Of a DNA stretch of 64,000 nt, positions 26,901-36,911 are shown piece by piece. Position numbers and translations under genes: made by a program. The notes under the pieces are model-generated. The model did not search any database and was not told the DNA's origin. It saw only the letters and a program-made list of their open reading frames with translations. Source of the DNA: Gordionus sp. m RMFG-2023 (Eukaryota > Nematomorpha > Gordioida > Chordodea > Parachordodidae); the NCBI RefSeq assembly GCF_954871325.1, contig NC_088779.1:1676846-1740845 (forward strand), read 5' to 3'. Position 1 is the first letter of the stretch; every line of letters starts with the position of its first letter.

Positions 26901-29900
26901 TTAAATGATTTGGCATTCATTTTATCAGGAATTCTCCGAGAAATATTGGCCATTTATATGCCCGTCAGATTCCGGATTTAAATCCCTTCCATATTCCTCA
27001 ATTTAACGTTTGATAATTTTCCCAACCCGATTCGACTTTTTAAATAATGTTTCTCGGGAATTTTATATTAAACGATTTCGCGGGGAAAATCGAAAATTGA
27101 GAGAAGCGAATGCCTCTTCTAAATGATGACCTTTTATAATTCCGGGTCGAATCACTACCTATTCGAATTGCGGTCGGGCCGGTTTCTTTTTAAAACCGAG
27201 TCCTTGACTCTTTATATCGTGCGTGGATACAATAAAAATGCAATATACACTCAATTTATTATAGAGCTTGATAAAAGCCATCAACGATAATCGCCAAATC
27301 GATTTCTCCCAATTTTTCCGGCTAAACAACTCGGCGGCCAACGATATAGCGGCTTTGCTGAAAATGTACTTGAGAGAATTACCCGAACCTTTACTCACCA
27401 GGAAACACGTCCTCAATTTCTCCCAGATATCCAGTTTAGTTTTTATATTTAAACAAACGTATTCCAATCGTTGCGGGAAAGCTTATAAGAACTGTATTAT
27501 TTACTGTAAACTTTTACCAACCACCATATAATACCACTTACGTACCTAAGATTCATTCATTTAAATGCTTATCAAAATTTAAATCAGCTGGCGACGCCAT
27601 TTTGGGTTATCTTATAAAAAATAGATTTTTATCGGAAAAAAATTATTTCGAAGACGGGCCGGGTAAGTTGGGTTAAACGTTTTTTGGGTTAGGCCGGAAA
27701 TAACATGCGCAAAATATCTTTTACTGTTCGGTCTTTCTTCTTCGTAAATAATTATTACCAGCCGGTCGGACAAATTCTAAAAAAATGTTTTAGGGGCCAG
27801 ATCTTTTTATAATCTTCACTTGCTTCGGACGACCTTTAGTATAGATGGCTTTTTAAAAAAATCGGAAAATACCCCTAATTCGTTTAAGATAATGAAATCA
27901 TTCATTCACTTATAAAAGCGGGTCGGGGGGGGGGGGGGGGGGGATTATTTTCTTGTATATGTTCTCATTACATGTGTTTGAACTTCAGTGACAGTTTTAG
28001 ATTTTCCGGTACACTTCCCTTTAGACGCTGCAACTTAGAACGGTACTAAATTGAAAGCCTTTTAAACGCGGCGTTTAATGAAACGTAACATGGTTGATTA
28101 ATACTTCACTCCATCATCTACCACTTTACTCCCGGATGTTTAAATGTTTTAAAAATTTGCTGTTTTTGATCCGAGTTCCTGAAAGAAAAATTTAGACATT
28201 TTCTAAAAAGGAATTGAAAAATTGTTAAAATTTCTAATTAAATATAGTATTCTGACATTACCTTTTAACGCGTCATTTTCTAAACTTCAAAATTGTATCA
28301 AAATTTTGAAGTTAATCATTTATGAAAGTGAAACAAATTTTTTATTATTTGTAAACAAATTTTTTTATTTTATTTTATCTAGAAATTTCTGCGTTGGAAG
28401 ACCGAATTAAAGCTCTAAACTATTTGATAATTCTTTTACCCGACGTCAACAATCGGACTCTTAGAGTAAAACTTTCATAAAATCGAAATTTTTTTCTATC
28501 ATACGCCCCCCCCCTCAACTTATTTCGTCGTTTTTATTTGTTTTTCAAAAAAAAATAAATATCAGATGTTAATACGATTTCTGAATCGGATATCTTTGCA
28601 TCAAAATCAAAACAAAATGACGACCGATAATATAGCTACCATCATGGCGCCCAACATATTTCCGGAAGAAGTGCTGTCATCTTTCTCCGACCCCTCTTCG
28701 ATGAAAGTAATCGCCTCGAATCATAATAATGGCAAGGGCGACCAAGTTGTGCAGGGCCGGAGAAGGAGGAGACAACTTGACCAGGCTATGCGATCCTGTA
28801 ACATCATCAAATCCATGCTAACCTACGAACACCAACTTTGGATGGTTAAATAACTTTATTATACATAAATTTCTTCTCTTCTCTTCTTTCTTTCTTTCTT
28901 TCATTCTTTCTTTCTTTCTTTCTGAAAGAAAGAGAAAAAATGTCCAAGTTGGGTCTTAAGTGCAGAGGATATAGATAAACATCGCGTTATATATAAGATG
29001 CCAGAAATATACATATAAATAGGGCTAAAGCTGTGGGGTGAGGGTAGGGTAAGATAAATTGCGTCATCAGAATTGGGGGGGGGGGGGGGGGTAATTCGAA
29101 AATTATGTAAAGAGATAACCACACACCCCCCCCCCCGCCACAACTTGTAGAATTCATCTAAGGTAACGAGAGATGGAATATGAATTCCCCTATTTAAATT
29201 GCGGAAATGTTACTTCATTTAAATTATTTTTTATTTTTTATCTCTCAATTTTAAGAGTATCTCCTCCGATGGCGATGCTCTGTAATTAATTTTCGATGAT
29301 ACATTTTTTTTTTGTTTCTCTTCATTTTATTCCTTTTTAAGTCTGTGTGTCCTATATATATTGGAAAATAAAAAACCAAAAAAAAACATATTCAAAAAAA
29401 CCAAAAAACAACGAGAATAAAAATTAAAATTACCCAAATAAATAAATTTTGGAAAAAAAAAAATTTTTATTCAAATTTATTTATTTATATAATTTCTTTC
29501 TTTTTTAAAAAAAAAAAATTTTTGTAAATGGCGAAAAATGATGACACTATTTAAATTTATTTATATTTTTTATATTTAGGAACACAGCCTAAAATAAACG
29601 TAAAAGAAAAAATTAGTTACGAATTCTTTTAAATGCACGAACAATCAATCAATCAATTTTTTCTAAATTAATACATCTGTCAAAAAAAAATTTTATTTTA
29701 TTTTATTATATCAAAATACGAGTACATATAAAAAATATGTAAAAAAAGGTTGTATAATACTAAAATAAAAATATGTATTCTAATGTATATTACATCATTT
29801 TTTATAATGATAACATCCCCTTTGTAATGGTTTAATATAACTATATCTAATATTTAGAGATTTGATTTTTTTTAAAAAAATATTATGAATTAATTAGATA

Positions 29901-32634
29901 AAAAAACTATTTCGTATTATGAACTAAGATTAACTATATCCTCTTATGAAAGAGTAGACACATCTATACTATAACAAAATTTAATAAAATTTTGTCCGCC
30001 AGTTGGCGTTAAATGCTCATAATAATTTTTAAAATGTTCTTTTCAAAAAAAAAATTTGGATTGGAAATCAGTCGTTTTTTTAAAAAAAAATATTTGGGTG
30101 TAATTAAAATTTGCAAAGTTTAAATATAAATTATTGGCTTCTTTGAATTTTCAATTAGAGCACCAAGTTTAGATAGCGCACTTGCGATATACCCTTTTGG
30201 CTGCCATATTGATCTTTTTTTTCATGGTTGGTGAGATGTGTAAAACTTTCCTCTTTAAAAAAAATATTTGCATTTCACATATTGGCGGTCTAAATCCCGA
30301 ATGAAATTAACTTACGAGCTACCTATTGTTGGCTGACATGTTTTTAGGTCAAAACATTGAAATTTGATTGCTCAGTTTTACCATTATGGGCCGTTAGAAC
30401 TATAGATTTGAAAGATGCACTCTATGCTCCCCTGGTCATATTTGATTTACGCTACGACTATTATAAGAATCTTCTCGCGCTGAGCGTTGTATAAATTGAG
30501 CGATTTGGTCATTTAAAACGATAAATGTATGTAGAAATATATGGTGGGTAGTTTAAAATATGTTATCTATACACCTATATTACTTTTAAAAAATACGTAA
30601 ACTATTCGATATTAATTACAACGAACACAATTTAATGAGTACCCGATAACATTTAATATGCAATGCCAACGCTCGAAATATCCAAGGATGAATTTAAGAT
30701 GATTATTTCGCAACGTTCGACTTTTGGCTCGATAAATCTTTTATTTTACCCTTACGCACTAGAATGTTCTTCAGTTCTTTAAATCCAAAGAATACGATTT
30801 GAAACGGAAATGTAGTCCCAGCAGCATATATCGAAAACCCCATATCTGAATTTCAGACAATTTTGCCTTAGAACTGTTGAAGTTACTTTTGATTTGTATA
30901 GTTTTTTTTTATTATAAAAAAATAATTACACAAAAGTTTATGGCGGAAATTGCCTAAAATTTATAGGGTTTATTCTACAAAAAGCTGGGATACATTTTCG
31001 GTCAAATCAGATGTTTCAGATTTTAAAAATTCTCTTTCAAGTAAACCATAAAATTAAGAGATTCCGAATCTCAAACTCTTTTTGAAATCTTGCAAAAATA
31101 TTAAAATCTAACCGTTCGGTAGATTTCGCCGGGAAATAAAAACTGTTATTGCGCATGCGTGAATCGGTATTGTGGGGGGGGGTCCGTCTATTTATAAAAA
31201 ATTAAGTGATTTTCGCCCTCCGCCTACTAGTTCCCGTTAAACGGTTCGATTTTTACCGATTCTAAAATTAAGATTTTCGCCAAAATAAATAAAACGCGCG
31301 CCCTCGAGATTTCTTTTAATAGATGTCCAAACCTCTGCCGTCTATGAGCAAAATCTTCGGGCTCGCGTAATATTTTGGCCATATTGGATTTATCCGTTTT
31401 TTAACGATTCGAGACGTTTTGGCACAACTACCTTACTCTCTACCCCACCCCCCACCCCTCAAATATATATATCTACTAATAACTTTTTATAAATTTAAAA
31501 GGTACCCGATGAATTATTAAATCAACATCGTCTCATCAACGACACCAAAAATCGAAAGAACAAAAGGGTAAATCATATTATTTATCTTTTTAAAGTTTCG
31601 ACTATAACGGCGCACCTTCTAAAACTAAGTGAGTACCACCTGATCGGTTGATATCGGTTACCGATCGGTTTCGATTTGATATCGTTATCGGATCCGATTG
31701 TCCACTCAGTTTATATTTTTTTTATAAAAGAATACTAAATTTATACGCCGTCACATTTTTTTTATCCCGCTTTTGGTGTTTTTTAAAATTTCGAGAAAAG
31801 GATGAATGAATTAATGAAAATATTATAAAACGCGCCATTACTGATTTTAACCTTTTGTACATAATAATTTATTTATTTATTATTTATAAAAAAAAAAAAA
31901 TTATTCCAGAAGAATCCCTCAGACTATCATGCAGCTCTAACTAACAAAATCTTCGATTTCAATCAGGTAATAATATTTATTATATGGGGAAAAAAAAAAG
32001 GTTTTAGTAATTTTCATTGGATCCCCTTTATTCACGAGGTATGTGCTTCGTTTATAGTAACTGTGATGAAGCTTAGGCGATGAGTATCGCTAAGCGATAT
32101 CGCGGCTGTAATTATCCTAGCATTCGTCTCATCGGAACGCTCAACGCCATTTATAAATGCATTCTACATATTACGACGGAGAGCGTTATCGTTGTCGCCA
32201 AAAAAAATGGCTTTTAGTCTTTTGTATATTTTTTTGGACTAGCTACTGTGACTTTTTATCCCAATCGGATTCTTCATCCACCCAGATACCAAACTCCCAA
32301 GGAGGGGGGGGGGATTAAAAACATGTGATTTTTTTTGGTTTTGAATTTAACCGCTAATTTCATATGAATTTACAAATTTATTTTAAAACCACCCTTTTGG
32401 ACTAAACGATATTATTAAACCTATATTTTGTAAATTTAAAAAAAAAATGTTTAGGAGATGATTGACATCGAGATTTCTATCGAATTGATGGGCCAAAATT
32501 TTCGAAAAATAATAACCACTCCCATAAACCATTCCACCGCCATTAAGGACGTGGTTGGAAATTGCAAGAAATTTCTCAATATGGATTCCTGGAGAAGGAT
32601 CGGACTTTTCGAGACTGGGGGGAATATAGGTTAA
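17865..32634 (+). CDS. Rho GTPase-activating protein, ARHGAP18/28/40 (conundrum) family; gene span
   Basis: Predicted to stimulate GTP hydrolysis on Rho-family GTPases, probably at the actin cortex as in its relatives. Exons: possible 17865-17966, then 18396-18953, 19090-19167, 27265-27433, 28383-28465, 28566-28844, 31502-31567, 31910-31966 and 32455-32634. All junction phases agree, giving about 520 residues, against about 660 in human ARHGAP18, so N-terminal exons probably lie upstream of the gap. Family landmarks in order: 'DLSPEDL' with 'RLALIELTIIFD' (pre-GAP block), the arginine finger in 'KEEGIFRVPGS', 'LLKMYLRELPEPLL', 'ALNYLIILLPD', 'NKMTTDNIATIMAPNIF', and a C-terminal 'LFETGGNIG' as in vertebrate members. 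The catalytic Arg and the Lys/Asn of the GAP core are present. The 8.1-kb intron after the finger exon is full of repeats. I cannot tell which of the three vertebrate paralogues is closest. The gene converges on FAM135. Confidence 0.92.
18396..18953 (+). CDS. RhoGAP exon: pre-GAP conserved block
   Basis: The acceptor follows a pyrimidine tract (ctctctttttag). 186 codons, phase 0 at both ends, donor TCG|GTAATA. It carries 'NDLSPEDLAGLQRLALIELT', a diagnostic block of ARHGAP18/28/40, then a long polar, Asn/Gly-rich stretch, then 'FAPLTTVPSLFES', which aligns with the segment just before the GAP domain. Confidence 0.9.
19090..19167 (+). CDS. RhoGAP exon with the arginine finger
   Basis: Twenty-six codons, acceptor tttcaag, donor AAG|GTTACC, phase 0-0. 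'YLEQNGTKEEGIFRVPGS' contains the catalytic Arg of the GIFRVPG motif. Confidence 0.9.
19790..20113. repeat. GC-rich island repeat (CGGGCC family)
   Basis: Starts 'taagagatcttcaaacgggt' and ends 'ccgttgcagatcacta', imperfect inverted repeats. Two arms rich in 'gggccgggccgg' flank an AT-rich core. No readable duplication. Confidence 0.45.
22330..22497. mobile_element. worn MITE copy related to the element at 58288
   Basis: It shares 'ccgaaaactatcattttgtc', 'ctcgggggttttt' and the terminal 'ttagccgacatttagccatt' and 'acccg' blocks, in inverted order relative to 58288-58732. The left end is not readable. There is no minisatellite expansion in this copy. Confidence 0.45.
23318..23681. mobile_element. 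364-bp element with about 58-bp inverted ends
   Basis: The left end 'ttgagccacatttatagtaa' continues 'acgcgttgtcttcgagcgtt'. The right end, read on the minus strand, is 'tagggccacactcatagtaa' continuing 'acgcgttattttcaagcgtc'. The middle is AT-rich with no open frame. I could not find a matching duplication, so the class is uncertain; the TAGGGCC-type end would suit hAT. Confidence 0.6.
24262..24385. repeat. GC-rich island repeat (CGGGCC family)
   Basis: 'ggttcgggtcggacc', 'ccggccgggtcgggtcggc' and 'gggccgggcttc' within about 120 bp of otherwise AT-rich sequence. Confidence 0.4.
24785..25850. mobile_element. inverted pair of RTE-like LINE 5' ends (foldback)
   Basis: The segment at 24785-25073 on the plus strand reappears inverted within 25469-25850. 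Both arms run from a shared 5' leader ('agtctagtttgacc' against 'aggtctagttttttgggt'), through 'cggaagcctggcg' and 'cccgaacaagg', to 'cctctataattccggaagta'. The left arm lacks about 140 bp present in the right arm between 'cccgaacaagg' and 'agagacatacatag'. The right arm, on the minus strand, continues past the join into an endonuclease reading frame down to about 25074. So two LINE 5' pieces meet at internal ends, with the longer piece forming the loop. Confidence 0.75.
25074..25665 (-). pseudogene. LINE apurinic-type endonuclease domain fragment
   Basis: The minus-strand translation reads 'QRQGVIVLCPQETYIEG', 'VGFLVEKRKEEEV', 'RVASRAVSHFGSLVKLYSVH' and, after frame breaks, pieces like 'HNMFGSAM' and 'DNGTRVVDLFRKFSLL'. 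These match the order of the APE-type endonuclease at the N-terminus of RTE-like non-LTR retrotransposons (QET motif, later the D-N/NG motif). No reverse transcriptase follows. A host gene is excluded by the frame breaks and repeat context. Confidence 0.75.
26676..26823. repeat. GC-rich island repeat (CGGGCC family)
   Basis: 'gaggtctgcgacggacgggt' at the left and 'ctggcgtgagcctgc' at the right, with 'ccctcccgctgacccgctc' inside. The ends resemble the 'gacctgca' type termini of the copy at 35670. Confidence 0.4.
27265..27433 (+). CDS. RhoGAP exon: central GAP helices
   Basis: Acceptor ttattatag. The first codons read SLIKAINDN, then 'ANDIAALLKMYLRELPEPLL' and 'TRKHVLNFSQIS'. The donor splits a codon after its first base (TCCA|GTTTAG), which the next exon completes as AAA (Lys). 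Confidence 0.92.
28383..28465 (+). CDS. RhoGAP exon: LLPD segment
   Basis: Acceptor ttttatctag, donor AGA|GTAAAA. Enters in phase 1 and leaves in phase 0. It encodes ISALEDRIKALNYLIILLPD followed by VNNRTLR, matching the 'LNLLVILLPDANRDTLK' segment of ARHGAP18. Below the length threshold of simple ORF searches. Confidence 0.9.
28566..28844 (+). CDS. RhoGAP exon: end of GAP domain
   Basis: Acceptor atatcag, donor ATG|GTTAAA, phase 0-0. 'NKMTTDNIATIMAPNIF' is the conserved GAP-domain segment with the structural Asn. A basic run of five Arg follows, and 'IIKSMLTYEHQLWM' matches 'LLIKYQKLLWTIP' in ARHGAP18. Confidence 0.93.
28845..31501 (+). other. RhoGAP intron, repeats only
   Basis: It contains CTTT repeats (28880-28923), poly-G (29077-29096), poly-C near 29126, a worn family-H MITE (about 30825-31032) and a worn family-C MITE (about 31233-31432). 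No extra exon is seen. Confidence 0.7.
31233..31432. mobile_element. MITE copy, family C
   Basis: 'tagttcccgttaaacggttc' at the left and 'cgttttggcacaacta' at the right. The interior has 'taatagatgtccaaacctct', 'gccgtctatgagcaaaatct' and 'ggctcgcgtaatatttt', in the same order as at 37689 and 41425. It lies in a RhoGAP intron. Confidence 0.5.
31502..31567 (+). CDS. RhoGAP exon, 22 codons
   Basis: Acceptor ttaaaag, donor AGG|GTAAAT, phase 0-0. It encodes VPDELLNQHR and then LINDTKNRKNKR, continuing 'HQLWM' as ARHGAP18 continues 'LLWTIPKFIVNQVRKQN'. Found by phase and homology, not by length. Confidence 0.8.
31910..31966 (+). CDS. RhoGAP exon, 19 codons
   Basis: Good acceptor (ttattccag) and donor (CAG|GTAATA), phase 0-0. 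It encodes KNPSDYHAALTNKIFDFNQ. It has no clear family match but is flanked by phase-compatible family exons. Confidence 0.7.
32455..32634 (+). CDS. RhoGAP last identified exon, ends GGNIG-stop
   Basis: Acceptor aatgtttag. It encodes 'EMIDIEISIELMGQNFRKI' through 'SWRRIGLFETGGNIG', matching the C-terminal 'LYEIGGNIGERCLD' region of vertebrate relatives. An in-frame TAA directly follows GGNIG, and an AATAAA lies at 32788-32793. The final 'G|GTTAAT' could also act as a donor to an undiscovered last exon, because relatives carry about 25-30 more residues. Confidence 0.8.
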   Translation, partial: EMIDIEISIELMGQNFRKIITTPINHSTAIKDVVGNCKKFLNMDSWRRIGLFETGGNIG

Positions 32635-32787
32635 TAAAAAAAAAATTTCAGCTGTTAGAATACAACTTGAAGGACACCAAGTAAAGAAGATGAAGAATTT
32701 CTTTTGACTAAAATTCTTTGCTTTCCGCTAACCTGTGCCTCATTTTTTTAGACCTAACACCTAAGGATATTTTTTTTTACAGTTGCC

Positions 32788-32793
32788 AATAAA
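32788..32793 (+). promoter_or_regulatory. candidate polyadenylation signal of RhoGAP gene
   Basis: AATAAA, 154 bp after the in-frame stop at 32632-32634. The hexamer is expected often in AT-rich DNA, so position is the only support. Confidence 0.35.
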
Positions 32794-33539
32794 GACAATT
32801 TATTTTAGCATAGGACTGTTCCATAAAATTCAAATGTAGCTAACTAAAAGTAAATGTTTTAAAAAAAAAAGCGCGTTTTTTTTAAATTTGATTTTACCGG
32901 AAGTGTATTCCATCATGTTCACGTGATACTTGACTGTAAGCCTATCGCCCATTTCTCTAAATGACAGCGGTGCTATGATATGACTCTCCAATCCCATCTA
33001 ATTGGGAGTTAAGAAATTGAGGGTAACCTAAGAGTGATTTCTACAAATTTTTAGGCAGCCTGCTGTTACCCGTGTGCGCAAAGGGCAGAGCCGCTTGCTT
33101 ATACGCCTACGGGAGAATAAGAAGGTAGAAACATGCCCGTACCTATATTAATAAAGTTTTGATATATTGAGGGATGTAGTGGCTATATTTTATGTTTACT
33201 AGGTAATAAGGGGATAGTAATTAAGGTGTTAACCATGTGTCTGAAGGAATAAAAGTGGCCCCTCCTGGATTTATGTACATCTGTTTTAGTGTAGGTAGTT
33301 TTTTTAACAGAAATTTTGTTATTCATCATTATAAACTGATTTTATTAAGTTTAAGTTTAGACACAGTACATCTCTTATTGATTTGTTCAGCCAACAGGAT
33401 TTGTATTTTCGGTATGTTTTCCCTTTGTATGACTGCTGTTTTATCAGGGCTTCGTACACTATATTTTGTTTGTATTTCGAATCACGTTCCCGTTATGTTG
33501 TATCCCTTTGTGGGGTTGACTAGACCGGGGTGTGTTTAA

Positions 33540-33895
33540 AGATCCTCCATAGTTTGGCGTTCGAAATTATTTTGGGGTAGATGTACCCATCGAGTTGTCG
33601 GAGACATCGATTTATGAACACCTGTTATATTTTTTGAGTGTTGTTAACGTTCCAACTGTCGCTGCCATGGAGGACTGGGATAATCGCAGAATTGAATATT
33701 CGCAGCTGGTCTAGCCTCTTATTTTTCAATTTGTATCGCCTTTGTTTGTCTATCATAATTCCGAGATATTTAAAACTGATTACCATTTGTAGCCCTTTTG
33801 AGTCAAGGTGTGCTTTGGGGGCTGGCGTATTCGTGAAATCGGCGCGTTTACGTTTATTTTCTGGATTAAATATCGAAGTTAGCCCTTTTTAAAAA
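33540..33895 (-). mobile_element. LINE reverse-transcriptase C-terminal fragment
   Basis: The minus strand translates to 'MVISFKYLGIMIDKQ', 'LRIFNSAIIPVLHGSDSWNV', then 'VFINRCLRQLDGYIYPKIIS' and 'NAKLW'. This is the order found after the catalytic core of non-LTR reverse transcriptases ('FKYLG', 'VLLYGSETW', 'INRCLR', 'LW'). One stop interrupts it. It differs from the RTE-like fragment near 49600-50040, so a second LINE lineage is implied. The adjoining 33040-33540 may be its tail but shows no clear motif. Confidence 0.7.
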
Positions 33896-35664
33896 AATCG
33901 GCCCAAATCGAAAAGTTTAACAACACTTATTCCTCTGAATTATTTTATATTTTTTTAAAAAAATAACGAATTCGAACCGAATAGATTGATAGATAATTTT
34001 ATTTATCGTTCGTATTAACGAATGGTTTTAAGGGTTCGTATTAACGAATGATTTAAAGGGTTCGTATTAACAAATGGTTTTGAGGGTTCGTTTCGGTTCG
34101 ATACGCTACCCAACCCCCAACTGAAATGCCTTCTAATATGAAAATCAAACCGTTTATATTTTTTTTTGATCAAACATTTTATTTGTCAGTTATAATTTAA
34201 GAATTTTTAAAATATCCAATAGGAAGAAGGAAAGGATTTTGTGGGAACGTTCATTGTTTCATAATTATTGTATTTTTTTAAAAAAAAAGGTGAACGATAC
34301 TTAAATCAAAATTTAGTATTGGTCAACGTCATGAAATCCAATCCGACTTGCAACTTAGTTCTCAAGGAAATCAAATAATCATATGTGCAAGATTTTTTCG
34401 GAATGCTGATTTTCTAAAGACGCTTGTCTTCTAACTTTCGTTGGACAGTTCGTATCTTAATATTTTATTGTTTGACAAATAGAAGTTAATCAGCCGATTT
34501 TGGACACACTTTTTTTTACGCCAAAAAAATTTTTTTTTTAATAAAACTCTTAAAATTTAGAGAGAAAAAAAAAGATCTCTTCACTCTGTTTTATTTTGAT
34601 AGGTGACACTCACTCGGGATGAGGCTAATTTCGATTAAAAGACGTTCGATTTGAAAATTAGAAAAAATTTTAGATATATTTATCGCGATTTTATTTTTTC
34701 GATATATAGCCAATTTATTTTATTTTTTTTTAAATTAATTTTAAATCTCAGAAATTATTATTTTTTTTATATATAATGTAAGGCTGTTTTTATTTAAATC
34801 CAATGCACCTCATATATATTTTATGTAAAATTTAGGATCGATCTTAAATCATAATCCTTTTTTTTCCGACTCCGCACTTAAAAAAATTATTTTACGTGGT
34901 CAATTTTCTCAGTCTTTATTTTATATTTTTTTAAATATATATATATATATATATATACAAAATTTTATTAGCATTAAAAAATAATATAATAAATGATTTA
35001 TTTTTTTTAAATTAATCGACTCGTATAACTTAACTAGATGAGGAAAATAATTAATCCGGCTTTTCGGCGAGGGTTGGGAAATTCGTACAATCTTTCTTTT
35101 TTTATGGAACGAGCCGGAAACCCGTTATAAAAATCAGGGTCCTGAGAGCTACCATTACGGACCGGATTTTAAAAAAAAAATTCGACCCGGCCTAGCCCGT
35201 GTTTCGTATATATATACACCTATTCGGCTTTTTACGGATCGTGTTTTTTTTTAGCTAATATTATAAAATCCATAACTTTTATAATTCTTAATCTCCCCAT
35301 TTGTCGTAAAAGAGGTGAGTTTAGAATCACCACCACTTTCTATTCCACTTGGTCGATGGTGATTCCCTTATTTACTGTTCCTCTTGTAATATAATATAGT
35401 CCTTTATATAAGTGTCAATCATTTCGCGCTCTCTCCCTGGCGACATGCGTAATTGCCTGAATTTGCGGACAGAGCAGAAGAGAAAATAAAACGATACTTA
35501 TCTAATAATGAATGTTGTGCGTATCTGTTGCTTTTAAAATTTGATTTGCATATCAAATAAAATGGCGATTAGTTGAATAATTAATTTTGAAAAATACTTT
35601 TTAAGGGGTAGAAATAAAACGGAAATGCGAATAAGTGAATGAATGTGATACATATTTTTATTTT
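33896..35664. other. intergenic AT-rich stretch
   Basis: No exon is recognised. 33896-33931 carries a family-C right end ('gtttaacaacact'). 34009-34087 is a 26-bp tandem array (listed separately). A CG-rich patch is at 35100-35225. Confidence 0.4.
34009..34091. repeat. 26-bp tandem repeat, three copies
   Basis: The unit 'ttcgtattaacgaatggttt' plus 'taaggg' occurs three times with 2-3 changes per copy, then starts a fourth. The unit contains the palindrome-like 'cgtattaacg'. Confidence 0.7.
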
Positions 35665-35669
35665 TATCA

Positions 35670-35776
35670 GGGACCTGCAGAAGTTCCATTGCACAACCCG
35701 GTCCTGATTTTTTTTAGGCCCGACCCGTGTACCCGAGCCGGGTTTAGAATCAGGTGTGCAGGTCTCTGATAAAATT
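35670..35776. repeat. GC-island repeat with best-preserved inverted ends
   Basis: Left end CAGGGACCTGCAGAAG, right end GTGCAGGTCTCTG, with 'cgacccgtgtacccgagccg' between. These are hAT-like CAG ends, but the flanking 8-mers do not match, so the class is not proved. Confidence 0.5.
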
Positions 35777-35970
35777 CGTAACCGGCCAGCTCGGGTGAGG
35801 TAATCGACGAAGGTTTAGAAAAATGAAAAAAAAATAGTTTTTTAAACAAATTGAATACTCGTTATCTTTGTTGTTCATTTTATTATTTCTTTTTTTTTTG
35901 ACGAATTTTTATTACTCGTTTTATCCAGCATTCACATATTCGTTGCAATGTGTGAATGCGTGGTTCGACT

Positions 35971-36072
35971 CTCATTCGTCGATAGCGCAAATTCGTGGCG
36001 GAGAATACAAAAAACGACAAAAAACGCGGCGTTTTTTGTATAATTCGCCGCGAATTTGCGATAACAAATGAG
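35971..36072. repeat. near-perfect 102-bp hairpin
   Basis: 'ctcattcgtcgatagcgcaa' continuing 'attcgtggcggagaatacaa' on the left is answered by the inverse at 'ttgtataattcgccgcgaat' and 'ttgcgataacaaatgag'. The loop is only about a dozen bases ('aacgacaaaaaacgcg'). A smaller hairpin, GCATTCACA / TGTGAATGC, lies just upstream at about 35929-35960. Confidence 0.75.
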
Positions 36073-36741
36073 GGTGAAAATATACTTCATCGAAATTATT
36101 TGGAATGGCATATTGGTTTAGTTAGTGCGGCGTATACATTTATTATTATTTAAGATGTTACTCGATTATAAAACAAATACACAATCAAAAACAATGTTAC
36201 ATGAACTAATAGTTATTTCTATCTATGATAGTTAAAAAAAAAATTCAGAATCTATAACTTGTTAATGTTATAATACGATTTATTAAATGTCATCATTTAT
36301 TCGAGAGATGATTACGACAAGCACCTTCTCTACATTGAAGAAAGATGCCTAAATTTGCTGAATACTCTTGTTGTAGCCAAAAAAAAAAACTTTAAATAAT
36401 TAATTAGAGAAAGAAAATTATTTAATTTTTTTAAGACAAATCACAAAATTTATTATTATAATAATAACCTCTTCTCAACCCCCACGTTAATAATGATCGC
36501 ATTTTTCGAAATTATTTTGTGTTAAATGGCAATTCAATATTTTTTTTTATCCAGAAAAATATATTACGCCAACTTGAAGATTTTCTAGTAGATTGGAACA
36601 AAGGTTTGGACATCCATTAGCAAAATCTCAAGGCTTGTGCAAGATTTTTCTAGCTAAAATAATAGTTAGCCGTTTTTAAAAATCGGCCCAAATCGATACA
36701 CTTAAACTTACACAATATTTCCACGTTTCTCTCCTTTCAGT

Positions 36742-36911
36742 TAGTGTTGTTAAAATACCTAAGTTTGACCATCTCAATTATGGCCTAAGTCTGGCCTTTT
36801 AGCCTAAAAATTTGAACTAAGCCACCAAGTTGAGAGTTCCGACTCGAAGATTGATTGGAATATTTTTGGTTAATTTGACTAAAGTTAGGTAGTTTAAAGC
36901 AAACAACACTA
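36742..36911. mobile_element. 170-bp hAT-type MITE, family D
   Basis: Ends TAGTGTTGTTAAAATACC and GGTAGTTTAAAGCAAACAAC plus ACTA. Flanks ctttcagt (36734-36741) and ctttcaga (36912-36919) agree at 7 of 8 positions. There is no coding capacity. The ends resemble family C, so the same transposase could have mobilised both (inference). Confidence 0.7.

Larger units (their letters stand above)
19168..27264 (+). other. 8.1-kb RhoGAP intron
   Basis: It separates the arginine-finger exon from the exon carrying 'LLKMYLRELPEPLL'. It holds GC-island repeats (19790, 24262, 26676), a TIR-bounded foldback (23318-23681), an inverted pair of LINE 5' ends (24785-25850) and a worn copy of the 58288 MITE family (about 22330-22497). 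No additional exon was recognised, and phases join 0 to 0 without one. Confidence 0.75.

Noticed and set aside
32630-32710. A phase-matching last RhoGAP exon beginning after 'tttcag' at about 32653
   Set aside because: It would need an intron of only about 24 bp, and the encoded residues (AVRIQLEGHQVKKMKNFF) do not resemble the conserved family C-terminus.
33237-33539. 100-codon hydrophobic plus-strand frame
   Set aside because: It borders a minus-strand LINE fragment, has no family resemblance and is most simply antisense LINE tail.
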